A stretch of DNA of 23,407 nt. It comes from a virus. Positions 1-8,715 of this stretch are shown here, piece by piece. The notes under the pieces are model-generated. The model was not told the DNA's origin, did not search any database, and saw only the letters and a program-made list of their open reading frames with translations. Both the position numbers and the translations under genes were made by a program. Every line of letters starts with the position of its first letter. Position 1 is the stretch's first letter. The stretch spans positions 1 to 23,407 of IMG/VR virus record IMGVR_UViG_3300044940_000706; one strand, written 5' to 3'.

Positions 1-663
1 TCATATTTTGCCTTCCTTCCGGGCTTGGTAACGGCTCCATGCGATATAGAGCAGCACCATTGCCAACACCGCGACGATAGCCCACGGCGCGGCCTGCGCC
101 AGCGTCGTTGCAAGCGGCATGGCGGGTTCCAGCGTTTCGATGACCTGTGACAACGCGCCGATGCCAACGCTGGCTACGCCGCCGATTTTGGTGGCAACCA
201 TCGTGTCCGTGCTACCGATAGGCTTAATCTGGTTCAGCGCATCCTTGGCGCTTGCAGGCGGCTTGGTGTCGATGTCGTTAAAGAATACATGGCCGCTGGT
301 GAAATACACCGGCTTCTTGCCCCGCGACCATGCCGGTTTTACCGCAGGCGTGTGATAGTGCGTGCTGGCATTGGTGGGGTCAACCAGCTGGTGATCGACC
401 GCTTTCATGGCAATCTGCACGCATTTATCGAACCATGCGCCATTTGCCTTGAATATCCGCGCCCGGTTTGGGTCGCTCGTATTCCAGCAACTGAATTGAT
501 ATGGCTGGATGCACACGGATTCCACGTCATCCGGCCAATTCGGGAGCGCGACCCGGTTCATTACCACGCAGGCGATGGCGGTGGCATCCTGAATATCATG
601 GGGTTTGGCCTCGCCGTAAAGGGTGCGTGCCAGCGTGTCGATATGTTCGGCTTTCGTCGTCAT
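1..663 (-). CDS. SleB-like cell-wall hydrolase (endolysin) with C-terminal membrane segment
   Basis: This is the probable endolysin, cutting peptidoglycan for host lysis. The N-terminal two thirds match the Hydrolase_2/SleB family: the LARTLYGEA motif carries the expected catalytic Glu, and it is followed by VVMNRV, QFSCWN and THYHTP, all typical of the family. The C-terminal third is a linker and then one hydrophobic helix (around APWAIVAVLAMVLLYIAW) ending in a basic tail. This suggests membrane anchoring, which is unusual for a soluble lysin. The start at 663 is chosen because GGAG lies 8 nt upstream; an in-frame ATG at 675 has no ribosome site. The stop codon is at the window edge, so the gene is complete. 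It is the last late gene visible, just after a small membrane protein, as expected for a lysis module. The family call is firm; the role of the membrane helix is inference. Confidence 0.85.
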   Translation of the reverse strand: MTTKAEHIDTLARTLYGEAKPHDIQDATAIACVVMNRVALPNWPDDVESVCIQPYQFSCWNTSDPNRARIFKANGAWFDKCVQIAMKAVDHQLVDPTNASTHYHTPAVKPAWSRGKKPVYFTSGHVFFNDIDTKPPASAKDALNQIKPIGSTDTMVATKIGGVASVGIGALSQVIETLEPAMPLATTLAQAAPWAIVAVLAMVLLYIAWSRYQARKEGKI

Positions 664-683
664 AAGTTTCTCCATTGGTTAAG

Positions 684-911
684 TTATTTCCAAGTCAGGT
701 TACCGGCGACAAAGCTGAGGAAGGCCACAACGCCAGTCCAAAGCCCTCCGACAATCAGCAACGTGCGAAGGCTGCCTTTGCCCTGATTTGCCAGTGCGGT
801 GAGCGCCTTCACTTCCTCCACCAGCCCATCCACGGTTTTGGTGAGCGTTTGAATTTGTGTATTCATGACGGCAAGCTGCGCCTGCACGTCTTTTTCTTCG
901 GTGGGTGGCAT
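684..911 (-). CDS. Small coiled-coil plus single-TM protein, holin/XhlA-like
   Basis: A 75-residue protein of unknown family. Residues 8-42 look like an amphipathic coiled coil (heptad-like spacing in QAQLAVMNTQIQTLTKTVDG). Residues 51-71 form one hydrophobic helix (LLIVGGLWTGVVAFLSFVAG) with a short tail. This plan resembles XhlA-type haemolysin/holin accessory proteins. Its place immediately before the SleB-like hydrolase supports a lysis role such as holin, holin partner or spanin-like factor. A good ribosome site (AAGGAG, spacer about 8 nt) precedes the ATG. A hairpin-T-tract terminator lies just upstream, so its expression depends on read-through or on an unseen promoter. The function is inferred from architecture and position only. 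Confidence 0.7.
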   Translation of the reverse strand: MPPTEEKDVQAQLAVMNTQIQTLTKTVDGLVEEVKALTALANQGKGSLRTLLIVGGLWTGVVAFLSFVAGNLTWK

Positions 912-937
912 GTCGTTTTCTCCTTTGGTTCGGGCAT

Positions 938-958
938 AAAAAAACCGCCTTGCGGCGG
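938..958 (-). terminator. Intrinsic terminator after the DUF2793 gene
   Basis: Read on the minus strand: stem CCGCC, loop GCAA, stem GGCGG, then seven T. It starts 8 nt past the stop of the DUF2793 gene. The GNRA-like tetraloop and uninterrupted T-tract make this a textbook Rho-independent terminator. It separates the tail genes from the lysis genes. The 12 bp GGCATAAAAAAA (plus-strand sense) at its downstream edge recur at the terminator after the capsid gene. Confidence 0.8.
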
Positions 959-965
959 CGGGGAT

Positions 966-1904
966 TTAGGCACTCAGAAGCGCGTACCACTTGCTGGAAG
1001 TGGCTGCCCAAAACAGGGCGTTTTTCCCTACCGCCAGCGAGAACGCGGCATTATTCGCCAGCGCGTTGATGCTGTGGCCGGAGGCCGGATAGACGTTCAT
1101 CGCACTCGCCCCGGCATTGGCCACAAAGATGAATTCGCCTTGCTCCGGCGAAGGCAGGATTGCGCCGGAACTTGCGGCAACGGTGGTGAACTGGTTGGTT
1201 TGCTTGGTGATGGCCGTGGCAGTGCCTTGCGTTGTGCCTGCCGCACTCAGGCCGGAGCCGTTTGCTTTCAGTGCTGCACGACCGCTACCGGCGAGCATTT
1301 TGAGGGAGTCATAAAACGTCGAACCATCCGGGGACACTTTCAGGGTGAAGTTGTCATCCCCCAGCAGGCCGAATTCCGCACGCGCTGACCAGTTAGTTTG
1401 AAATAAGAAGCCAGCCTTGTTCCCGGCAGCGTTCTTGTTCAGCTTAATCTGAAGATCGCCGCCGACATGGTTAAACAGGATGGCTTCACTCGCCACCGCC
1501 AGCTTGTTCGTGGAATCCGCAGTGGTATTCACGCCCAGCATGAACAGGTTTTGCAGCGATGTCGGCGTGGCCACCGATACGCCCCAGCTCGTACCATCAT
1601 AGGTGTAGAGGGCATTGGCATCCTTCGCCCACACCGTCAGGCCTTCCCACGGGGTGATGAAGTTCCAGCCAGTGGTGTAATAGGCCAGCGCCATTGCTTT
1701 ACCCGTCCATGCGCCCGTCGGTGAAGCGCCGACAATGTAGCAATCACCGGCCACCGGCGAACCGGGCGGCGTGTTGACGCTGACACTGACCATCGCGGCC
1801 TGTAGCAGCGCATCGAGGATGTCGAGCGAGGCGTTGTGCGTCACTTCTTTTTGGGCTTGGCTCGTGACAATATACGGCAAGCCCAGACGTGATGTCTGAG
1901 GCAT
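966..1904 (-). CDS. DUF2793 tail/fibre protein
   Basis: The N-terminal part (about 1-120) has the hallmarks of DUF2793: opening SRLGLPYI, QAQKEVTHN, and the PPGSPVAGDCYIVG and GWNFITPWEGLTVW segments. The family is typical of alphaproteobacterial phages and prophages and lies next to the host-specificity protein. The rest is Ser/Thr/Ala/Gly-rich and looks beta-structured (DGSTFYDSLKML and so on), which suits a tail appendage or receptor-binding fibre. A good ribosome site, CGGAG, lies 6 nt before the ATG. The gene sits 22 nt after the large tail protein and is closed by an intrinsic terminator. The family call is firm; the receptor-binding role is inference. Confidence 0.82.
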   Translation of the reverse strand: MPQTSRLGLPYIVTSQAQKEVTHNASLDILDALLQAAMVSVSVNTPPGSPVAGDCYIVGASPTGAWTGKAMALAYYTTGWNFITPWEGLTVWAKDANALYTYDGTSWGVSVATPTSLQNLFMLGVNTTADSTNKLAVASEAILFNHVGGDLQIKLNKNAAGNKAGFLFQTNWSARAEFGLLGDDNFTLKVSPDGSTFYDSLKMLAGSGRAALKANGSGLSAAGTTQGTATAITKQTNQFTTVAASSGAILPSPEQGEFIFVANAGASAMNVYPASGHSINALANNAAFSLAVGKNALFWAATSSKWYALLSA

Positions 1905-1926
1905 AGGATTCTCCGATTAAGTTGGG

Positions 1927-4900
1927 TTAAACGCTGGCTGCTGCCGGGTAGCCCCGGCCAACCACCGCCGATAGCTGATAGACTTTCACGATCATGCTGC
2001 TTTGTGCCGAACCGAAATCCGTTACCTGCTGCGCGGCGCTGTAGGCGACCGTCGGGCTGGTGGCAGTTAAGGTTCGCTTGAGTGTCAGGCCGCTATAGAT
2101 TTCCACCTCATAGCGTTCTGATTCCTCGCCCAGCGGAATGTCCACCCCGTCGCGCCATTCCGCATCCACGCGGGAGCGGCGCACCCAGCTGATGGTCAGG
2201 TTGGCCGAACCATCGCGCACGCCGGTAACATGCACCGGGGCGAACGGTTTCAGGTTTTTGCCGGTGTAGGTGAAGGCAATCTCGTCGGTGTTGCCCAGCG
2301 AGTTCCCGACGCTGACGGTTTTGTAATACAGTTCCCGCCCGATAAGGTTGTTAGCGATTGCGGTCGTATAAAGCGCCGGAGAAAGCAGAACGAAGCGGTC
2401 GCCGGGGTCATGTAACCCCATCGCCCATTCCGTACCCTGCCGCCCCCGCAAAAGCCGGGAAAGGCGGTATGTGTTCTCGCCGATCAGCACGGCATTCTGA
2501 AACTGCACCAGTTCCTCGCCAATCAATGCGGCGTTCGCCCCGTTGAACACGGCCAATTCGCTGACACTGGCAAGGCTGCCGGAACTGAGCAGCACTTCCA
2601 CCGTGTTGAACTCGTCCCACGTTACCGCCGTGCCATTCTCCAAGTCGGTGATAATAGCGCCGAATGTGGCCGCACCGTCGAGGCCTGCCAGTACGTTGAA
2701 GGTGTTGCCGCCATCCTCGCCACCGTCATCGGAGCGATAAATCGCCGCGCCGTTCCAGTTCGGACCATCTGCCGCTACGCCGATACGCAACAAGCCTTGG
2801 TTCTGCACTGTGTCCACCGGCAGCGGCGGCGCATCAATGAATTGCACCAGAGTTCCCGGCACTAGCACGGGCGGCTGGAGGTTGCTGCCGGTTTCACCGG
2901 GCGGCGAGTAGAAATCATACGAACTGATGTCTTCCGCCACCGCACTCAGTTTCATCATGCCGTTGGCCTCCATATCGGTTTTGACGACACGCATTTCATG
3001 CGCCACGCCGGATACGTTCACCGTGATGATGTCGGTCGGCTCAATCCGCACATATTTGGGCGGCAGGCTCAGGGAAAAGCTGATGCGCTCCTTCCATGTG
3101 CCGTAAAGCGTGACATCGGCCACTTTCTTTGCCTGCGTTGCACCCATCACAATCGGCAGGTTCATAGTCACCTGATCGACCGCTTTCACCACCTGACGCT
3201 GGGAAGTCTGCGTCACCGGGTCATAATTGAAAGGCCGGTCGATATAGGTCACGTTCACGCGCTGCGGTAGTTCCAATTCCTGCGCGTAATTGATTTCCAG
3301 CACGCTTTGCGCGTCACCCTTGCCGCCGGGGATTAAATCATCCTCCGGCACGTTCTTGATTGAGGCATTGCCACGCGGCACGCATTTCAGGATGCCATCG
3401 CTTTCCACCACATCGAAAAAGAACGCGGCTGTAAGCTGCTCAATGGCATTTCGCACCGTAATGGGCTGCTGGATGATATACCCCTCCAGCGTAGCAGTGA
3501 GGCGCGTTACGTCATAATCAGAGGCGGTCAGGCCTGCGGCTTGGAACAGTTCCGCCACCACCGCGCCAAGCGTTGATGCACCCAGCTTGCCGTTTACCCA
3601 ATGGCCGGTCGCCCAAAGGATGGAATCCTGCCAGACGTTTTCCAAGTCAGGCCAGAAGGAAAACGGGCGCGCATCCCACGTCCACACAAAGCGGCGCGGC
3701 ACAAGGTTGGCGTTGCCGGTTTCCAGCCTGCGCTCCTCCAGATAATCCAACGTCGCATCGAGTGCCACGCGCTGCGCCTGAAAATCCACCCGGCCACGGC
3801 TGGCACGGGGGAAGAAACTCTCGCTCGATGTCGGGTCATAGAACACGTTGGGCTGATTGGTGCATCCATCCACGCTAGGGAAACCGAACTCCGTAAACCA
3901 GACCGGCTTCATTTTGGAAGTCCAGCCGGTGGTCACCGCATTCGGGTTGGTGTGCGTGTTCTTCCACCAGTATTCGAGGTTTTTCCACGCATAGGCCGCG
4001 TTGCCGCCATAGCTGGTCTGGCCGGTGCGTGCGACGGAATCGAGGAAGTAATAATCCCAGCCTTCGCCTTTTTCCCAGTATTCTTTGATAAGCTCCGGGG
4101 TAATCTGCACCTGCGGCAGGTCTGGCGTAATCGGGAAATAGCTATCAATCCCCACCACGTCGATATTGGAGGATGCCCAAAGCGGGTCGAGGTTAAACCA
4201 CCCGCCACGGCTATGATATTCACTCCAATCCGCCGCATAGGTGATGATGGTTCCCGGCATCGCGGCTTTTACACTACCGGCCAGCGTCACCAGCTTAGAA
4301 ACAGCCGGATAGTTTCCCGGCGAATCCGTGTAACCTGTCATGCCCACCAGCTCCGAGCCGATGACAAACGCATCCACATCGCCACTCAGCAAATTGGCAT
4401 AGTGCATGATGAAAGCGTTATAGCCGTTGGTTTTGGTGAACCAGTTATTCGCATCGGTGGCATTGGCGGGAACGATGCGACCGCGCCACGGCTTCGGCTC
4501 CGGCGTGATGGTATCCACGAAAATCATGGGATAGAGCATCACATTCAGGCCACGGGCTTTCAGCTCCGCGCAGATTTGCACCACCGTATGGTCGGAGGGC
4601 GTGCCGCCATAAGTCGGTTTCCCATCGCCGAAATTTAGCACCACGGAGGCGGAAGCACGGCTGATACCGGCCACGCTCCAATCCTGCGGCAACACCTGCG
4701 TTGTGCCTTGGAACTCCACTTTGGGAATGATGGTGCAGGCTCCGGCATCGGTGCTGGTGGCAAACCACGTCACCACCACCGCCACCCATTCGAGGTTCGG
4801 CAGGTTTTTAATCAGCTGGTCGATTGCCACCAGCACATCGGCCTTGCCATCGTAATTGTGCATGTTGAGGGTTTTCTTTTCGCCGCTGGGCGTGAACGCC

Positions 4901-5682
4901 CCGCCGAAATAGGCGAAATAGCCATCCTGCTTGGTGGTGTTCTGCGTGCCATAGACGAACTCGCCAGCACCCGGAATCATCACGATGTCTTTAACCTTTT
5001 CCTCAACGCTGGGGCTGAATTTCAGCGTGCGGCGAATCTCAAACGTAAAATTGGGGATACGGTTGCCGTATTCGGCCAGCGGGAAATCCTCAATCACCAC
5101 ATAGGCGCGACCACGATAGGCGGGAATGGTTCCCGCAGGCAGATATTTGGCGATGATGTCATCCACTCCCTGTGTTTCATCGCCGAAATGCACGTTGTAT
5201 TTGCCTTGGGAGGCCGATAGCACGTCTTCTGTCAGCACCTTGCTATCCGCCCATACGCGGATGACTTCATCAATCGGACCCTCGCAAATGGCAATCGCCA
5301 GTGTGACGAAATAATTATAGGTGATCGTGGTTTGGCTCGTGGTGGTTTTGCCGCCACCGCCGCCACCTTTACCGCCGCCGCTGGAAGTTTGTGTGCTGGT
5401 GGTTTCGGTGCGAACTTCCTTAATGTCCGTTGACCAGATCACGTTACCGGCCAGCCGCATCGTGCCATACACCTTGGGAATCATGTTGCCGTAGGTGGAA
5501 ACCTGCGCCCGGAGGTCAGCAAGGCGCGGTCCTTCCTGTGCTGGCAGCTGCACGCGCTGGGTTTTCGGGAAAAACATCCCCGCCGCCATGCCGCCGAGAT
5601 TCGCGCCAAGCACAGCGCCGGACGGACCACCCAGCACAAAGCCGGTCACGCCGCCAACAACAGGTAGGACTATATCAGCCAT
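1927..5682 (-). CDS. GTA-type host specificity / baseplate hub protein with TIM-barrel domain
   Basis: A 1251-residue tail-tip protein, the equivalent of gene 15 of the Rhodobacter-type gene transfer agent. The N terminus (4-36) is hydrophobic and Gly-rich, and a Gly/Lys linker lies near 99-113. Residues about 285-610 form the GTA TIM-barrel, glycoside-hydrolase-like domain. Two likely acid residues stand in IGSELVG (E444) and WFTEFG (E598), as in retaining glycosidases. After that comes a gpJ-like phage tail domain (about 650-1000), then a C terminus with a fibronectin-like segment near 1150-1240. It probably forms the tail tip, contacts the cell surface and may degrade envelope glycans. Its ribosome site is weak. 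In GTA-type clusters it directly follows NlpC/P60, but here a plus-strand gene is wedged between them. Confidence 0.88.
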   Translation of the reverse strand: MADIVLPVVGGVTGFVLGGPSGAVLGANLGGMAAGMFFPKTQRVQLPAQEGPRLADLRAQVSTYGNMIPKVYGTMRLAGNVIWSTDIKEVRTETTSTQTSSGGGKGGGGGGKTTTSQTTITYNYFVTLAIAICEGPIDEVIRVWADSKVLTEDVLSASQGKYNVHFGDETQGVDDIIAKYLPAGTIPAYRGRAYVVIEDFPLAEYGNRIPNFTFEIRRTLKFSPSVEEKVKDIVMIPGAGEFVYGTQNTTKQDGYFAYFGGAFTPSGEKKTLNMHNYDGKADVLVAIDQLIKNLPNLEWVAVVVTWFATSTDAGACTIIPKVEFQGTTQVLPQDWSVAGISRASASVVLNFGDGKPTYGGTPSDHTVVQICAELKARGLNVMLYPMIFVDTITPEPKPWRGRIVPANATDANNWFTKTNGYNAFIMHYANLLSGDVDAFVIGSELVGMTGYTDSPGNYPAVSKLVTLAGSVKAAMPGTIITYAADWSEYHSRGGWFNLDPLWASSNIDVVGIDSYFPITPDLPQVQITPELIKEYWEKGEGWDYYFLDSVARTGQTSYGGNAAYAWKNLEYWWKNTHTNPNAVTTGWTSKMKPVWFTEFGFPSVDGCTNQPNVFYDPTSSESFFPRASRGRVDFQAQRVALDATLDYLEERRLETGNANLVPRRFVWTWDARPFSFWPDLENVWQDSILWATGHWVNGKLGASTLGAVVAELFQAAGLTASDYDVTRLTATLEGYIIQQPITVRNAIEQLTAAFFFDVVESDGILKCVPRGNASIKNVPEDDLIPGGKGDAQSVLEINYAQELELPQRVNVTYIDRPFNYDPVTQTSQRQVVKAVDQVTMNLPIVMGATQAKKVADVTLYGTWKERISFSLSLPPKYVRIEPTDIITVNVSGVAHEMRVVKTDMEANGMMKLSAVAEDISSYDFYSPPGETGSNLQPPVLVPGTLVQFIDAPPLPVDTVQNQGLLRIGVAADGPNWNGAAIYRSDDGGEDGGNTFNVLAGLDGAATFGAIITDLENGTAVTWDEFNTVEVLLSSGSLASVSELAVFNGANAALIGEELVQFQNAVLIGENTYRLSRLLRGRQGTEWAMGLHDPGDRFVLLSPALYTTAIANNLIGRELYYKTVSVGNSLGNTDEIAFTYTGKNLKPFAPVHVTGVRDGSANLTISWVRRSRVDAEWRDGVDIPLGEESERYEVEIYSGLTLKRTLTATSPTVAYSAAQQVTDFGSAQSSMIVKVYQLSAVVGRGYPAAASV

Positions 5683-5796
5683 GAGGTTGCTCTATTGAGG
5701 GTTGTTTTTTGGATTAAGAATCGCAAAGACTCTTGCAGTAATATGTGTAGAATTAACGCTTAGTTATTCTTCTAAAACGCTTATCATTCGGGCAGC
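5683..5796. promoter_or_regulatory. Divergent intergenic region with 21-bp-spaced direct repeats
   Basis: This 114-nt gap is A/T-rich and lies between the start codons of the tail gene (minus) and the cargo gene at 5797 (plus). It is the longest non-coding stretch in the structural region. AACGCTTA occurs at 5755-5762 and again at 5776-5783, exactly 21 bp apart, so on the same face of the helix. Candidate -10 boxes for the plus strand are TAGAAT (5748-5753) and TATCAT (5782-5787), but neither has a good -35. It probably holds the cargo gene's promoter and an operator; no exact promoter can be assigned. Confidence 0.45.
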
Positions 5797-6780
5797 ATGT
5801 CAAAATTCTCACTATTTCAGCGGTTCATAGAGCAAGGCACGGTGAGTGAGCCAGATGGCATCCCGAACCCGCTTTATGCTTTGCCATCAACCGTAAATTG
5901 GATGCGTGCATATGCGATACTGATTGAGGACGAAGAACTCGATTTCCAGTCGGCAAAAAATTTTTATAAATCCGTGCAACCACGAAAAATGAGTCCTTCT
6001 GAAGAAAATTCTGTCTTTGAACATTTACTGCTTGCCCTGCATCAGCTTTCAGCATTGCAGGCACTGGCAGAAGTGCCGTGTCAGGCTGATATTGCGCGTG
6101 TTGCCAGCGTTGCATGGTATTATGGGATTTACGCAGCCGTCAGCGCCATGATCGCGGCAAATGATGGTAGTGTTCAAGATAACCACACAAAAACAGCAAA
6201 CACTTGGGATAGGCAGTTCGGGCAGAACTCCCTGATCCCACATCCTTTTGACCTGCGAGTGACAACTTTAGTGAAGGCTGATGCAGACATTCAAATTGAT
6301 GCCATCAGAAAAGGACCGAAGATTAATCTAGTAAACACCCCGACGACACCTTCAGAAGCACATCAAGCTATTTGCGGATATTTGTCAGGTACGCGAAATT
6401 GGTGGCAATGGAAGACCGAGTTAGATATTAGGCGTGATAAGGCGTTTAAGGATTTAGATGTCACAGATTTCCGCACTAAAAAGGCGCGAACTTTGCGTGA
6501 TGAGCGATTAAAGAAGCAATGTATTTCATTCATGCATCAAGCTTTCAGATTCCGAGGAAAGGCTAATTACCGTGAAGCCTTATACCTTGCTCATGGCAAA
6601 ACAGTAGAAGGCAACATTTCAACTTTCGTGCCTGACATGGCAAAAATCTTAGAAGCCTTTACTGCTATGGCTGGAGCATATTGCTTCAAGCGTCTTGGTA
6701 AGGAATTACAGGATAGCTTTTTAGCAGACCTCGATAAACACCGCTCTTTCAGCCTTGATCCACGGGACATCTGGTCTTGA
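5797..6780 (+). CDS. Opposite-strand cargo (moron) protein with HEPN-like motif
   Basis: A 327-residue protein of no family I can name. Two regions recall HEPN folds. The first is a helical stretch near 104-140 (SVAWYYGIYAAVSAMIAAND, followed by H130), which has the shape seen in HEPN proteins. The second is an R-X6-H motif at R259-H266 in ANYREALYLAHG, matching the RX4-6H catalytic signature of HEPN ribonucleases. No signal peptide or membrane segment is seen. It lies on the strand opposite the late operon, is more A/T-rich than its flanks, and separates NlpC/P60 from the large tail protein. Its stop is 1 nt from the stop of NlpC/P60. No strong ribosome site is visible. I infer a phage-defence or toxin-like moron. 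The HEPN assignment rests on motif alone. Confidence 0.75.
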   Translation: MSKFSLFQRFIEQGTVSEPDGIPNPLYALPSTVNWMRAYAILIEDEELDFQSAKNFYKSVQPRKMSPSEENSVFEHLLLALHQLSALQALAEVPCQADIARVASVAWYYGIYAAVSAMIAANDGSVQDNHTKTANTWDRQFGQNSLIPHPFDLRVTTLVKADADIQIDAIRKGPKINLVNTPTTPSEAHQAICGYLSGTRNWWQWKTELDIRRDKAFKDLDVTDFRTKKARTLRDERLKKQCISFMHQAFRFRGKANYREALYLAHGKTVEGNISTFVPDMAKILEAFTAMAGAYCFKRLGKELQDSFLADLDKHRSFSLDPRDIWS

Positions 6781-6781
6781 G

Positions 6782-7267
6782 TCATTTTAATGATTGCAGT
6801 TGTTTGTTTTTGAAGCGGTAGGCATGGGTCAGCATCCGCCGCCATGTGTCGGAAAGCGGCTGCTCGACCACCCGGCCAGCACTGGAATTGCAATGAATCA
6901 GGCCAAGCCCACCGGTCGGATAAATGGAAAGCAGCGCCACATGCTGCGGGTCTTTGAATGTGCGAAAAAGCAGCACATCGCCCTCAGACATTTTATCAAG
7001 CGGTATGGGGCACAGGTATTTCTCGATGCAGCCAACCAGCCGCCCACGCTCCGGGTACATGGAATAATCGGTTTCATCCGCACGCGAGAGCGGATTGCCA
7101 GCGCCATCCTGTAAGCCCAACTCATCGGCCACGCCAACAATCAGGCCGATGCAATCCACGCCGCCCGGACCCGCCGCCGATTTCTTGAGCCGCCCTTGAT
7201 GGTGATAGCGCGTGCCAAGCCATGTGCGTGCCTGCACGACGATTTGCGATGATGAAACTCTAGCCAT
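6782..7267 (-). CDS. NlpC/P60 family tail-associated peptidase
   Basis: The equivalent of GTA gene 14. It is a 161-residue cysteine peptidase that probably cuts peptidoglycan stem peptides during DNA entry and is mounted at the tail tip. The catalytic Cys is in GGVDCIG (C39). The His candidate is H109 in PQHVALLSI, with H125 in LIHC nearby. The opening ARTWLGTRYHHQG is typical of the family. It overlaps the DUF2163 gene by 8 nt, so the two are probably translationally coupled. The length is normal for the phage family. Confidence 0.9.
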   Translation of the reverse strand: MARVSSSQIVVQARTWLGTRYHHQGRLKKSAAGPGGVDCIGLIVGVADELGLQDGAGNPLSRADETDYSMYPERGRLVGCIEKYLCPIPLDKMSEGDVLLFRTFKDPQHVALLSIYPTGGLGLIHCNSSAGRVVEQPLSDTWRRMLTHAYRFKNKQLQSLK

Positions 7268-8123
7268 TGCGATTGCCCTTATCCATTGTGCCTGCGGTCA
7301 TCAAAAGCTGATCGACTCCCGGCACGTCCGGCTCTCCCCGGAAATTAAGAATGTTACTAAACTTGGTACGGCAGGTTTCGCGGGTTTTGTCGCACCCGGC
7401 GATTACCTTGAACCCATCGCCGACTTGGATGGATTTCCCCATTGGCAGCGCCAACACCAGCTGGCCGGAGGCGAATTCCTTCACCTCCATGCGCCGCCCA
7501 TCGTTATTGCCGCTCGTCCATTCGACTTCGCCACCCGTGAAATACCCCGCCGCCTGCGTGAGTGCCGATGCGGTGAAGGTCTGGTTACTGGTAACCGCCG
7601 TGACGGTCGTGGTGATGGTGAACCCGGCGAGCGATTTCTTGCACCGCGCATCCCCCAGCACGGCGCGGCATGATGGCGAATACACTTCGCCGATGGTCTG
7701 GCTTAAATGCTGCGTCAGGCCGCGCACCTCAGCAGTGAAAAGCTGCTGGTTGAGCGTCACTTCGCCCAGCCGCCCACGCTTCACCACCAGTTTTCCTTGG
7801 CTCAGGTCTTCATAATTGACGGTGAAAATCTCAATCTCGGCATAATCATACATCCCGGCCAGCAGGTCGGATTCTGTGATTTTGGAGGGGAATGTCTGGC
7901 CTTCAACCTCTAAATTATCCACGCTCATATTGGATTTGCTTTCCACCGTGGTCGGCGTGAACCCGGCGATGGAATCGTAATCCAGTCCATCGACGGTCAA
8001 TACCTGGTCGTGATCGGTGAAGCCCAATTCTTCGCCATCAAGCCGGATAATCTTCCAGCAGGTTGCGAGCGTGGTCATGTTGCTGCCAAAATGCGCCTCA
8101 AGCTGCGGTGAAATCACTCTCAT
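7260..8123 (-). CDS. DUF2163 baseplate/tail-tip protein (GTA gene 13-like)
   Basis: A 287-residue distal tail component of the GTA/siphovirus baseplate. The N terminus (ATCWKIIRLDGEELGFTDHD) and the C-terminal block GCDKTRETCRTKFSN with FRGEPDVPGVD are characteristic of DUF2163. The protein contains conserved cysteines (SPSCRAVLGDARC in the middle, C244 and C251 near the end). It lies between DUF2460 and NlpC/P60 with a 4-nt ATGA overlap to the first, the standard order in alphaproteobacterial tail modules. Confidence 0.9.
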   Translation of the reverse strand: MRVISPQLEAHFGSNMTTLATCWKIIRLDGEELGFTDHDQVLTVDGLDYDSIAGFTPTTVESKSNMSVDNLEVEGQTFPSKITESDLLAGMYDYAEIEIFTVNYEDLSQGKLVVKRGRLGEVTLNQQLFTAEVRGLTQHLSQTIGEVYSPSCRAVLGDARCKKSLAGFTITTTVTAVTSNQTFTASALTQAAGYFTGGEVEWTSGNNDGRRMEVKEFASGQLVLALPMGKSIQVGDGFKVIAGCDKTRETCRTKFSNILNFRGEPDVPGVDQLLMTAGTMDKGNRNG

Positions 8124-8701
8124 ACGCGCACCTCGATTAGCGGGATGTTGTTCCAGCTACCGGCATTGAAGCTATCCATCGAAAGCCCCAGCTCGTCGGT
8201 ATCGAAGCGCACCGGCACATCGAATTCAAAATCCACCGTGAGCGTGCCGGTATGGGCGGTAGTGATGATGCCGGTGGCCGTGTCCACGCTCCAGCCACTC
8301 GCTTGTAGGATGCTGTTTTTATAGAGCTTCACTGTGCCAGCGACCGGCTTGCTGATAATGCGCTCCGACACCACCGCGCCGCTCACATACCGCTTCACCA
8401 GCTGGTATTCATCGCCGCCGAGGGATTGCAGCGGCTGGTTCACCGCCTTGAAATCGCTCCAATCCTTAAAGCGGAACCCCACCGCCTTGCCACGCCGCGC
8501 ACGGAAAAAGGCAATCAGCACCTGCCATTGCGTTTCGGTTTTCACGCCGGAGGCGGCATTATACCGCGCACGCGCTTGGCTCCACTTGCTGTTGCGTTGC
8601 TCATGCCCGGATACAGTGGCCACCACATCCGTCATAAACATCGGACCACCATTCGCGCCGTAGCTGATGTCGGTGGGGAATTGGACTTCTACGAAACTCA
8701 T
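8120..8701 (-). CDS. DUF2460 distal tail protein (GTA gene 12-like)
   Basis: A 193-residue distal tail protein. The opening FVEVQFPTDISYGANGGPMF, then RARYNAASGVKT, FFRARRGKAVGFRFKDWSDF and the near-terminal WNNIPLIEVRV all match the DUF2460 pattern. It probably forms the ring between the tail tube and the hub. Its start is only 14 nt from the divergent start of the SieB-like gene, and a weak TGAGAA ribosome site survives in that gap. It is normally next to the tape measure, but here the SieB-like gene separates them. Confidence 0.9.
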   Translation of the reverse strand: MSFVEVQFPTDISYGANGGPMFMTDVVATVSGHEQRNSKWSQARARYNAASGVKTETQWQVLIAFFRARRGKAVGFRFKDWSDFKAVNQPLQSLGGDEYQLVKRYVSGAVVSERIISKPVAGTVKLYKNSILQASGWSVDTATGIITTAHTGTLTVDFEFDVPVRFDTDELGLSMDSFNAGSWNNIPLIEVRV

Positions 8702-8709
8702 GTTAAATT
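8681..8709 (+). promoter_or_regulatory. Candidate promoter of the SieB-like gene
   Basis: TTGGAC (8681-8686), a 17-bp spacer and TAAATT (8704-8709) form a plausible sigma70-like promoter reading toward the SieB-like gene. It lies inside the 5' end of the oppositely oriented DUF2460 gene. Transcription would start at about the ATG at 8716, giving a leaderless or nearly leaderless message. That fits the lack of a ribosome site. The match is modest (3/6 and 4/6). Confidence 0.3.
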
Positions 8710-8715
8710 CTCATT

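Noticed and set aside
675-1388. 237-codon plus-strand open frame
   Set aside because: Antisense to the small membrane protein, a terminator and the DUF2793 gene, all of which are better supported.
3601-4638. 345-codon plus-strand open frame
   Set aside because: Antisense to the large tail protein; composition (many His, Arg, Ile) is typical of shadow translation.
5683-5796. Attachment site or inserted element around the cargo gene
   Set aside because: No target duplication, terminal inverted repeats or recombinase gene is visible around any of the three cargo genes.
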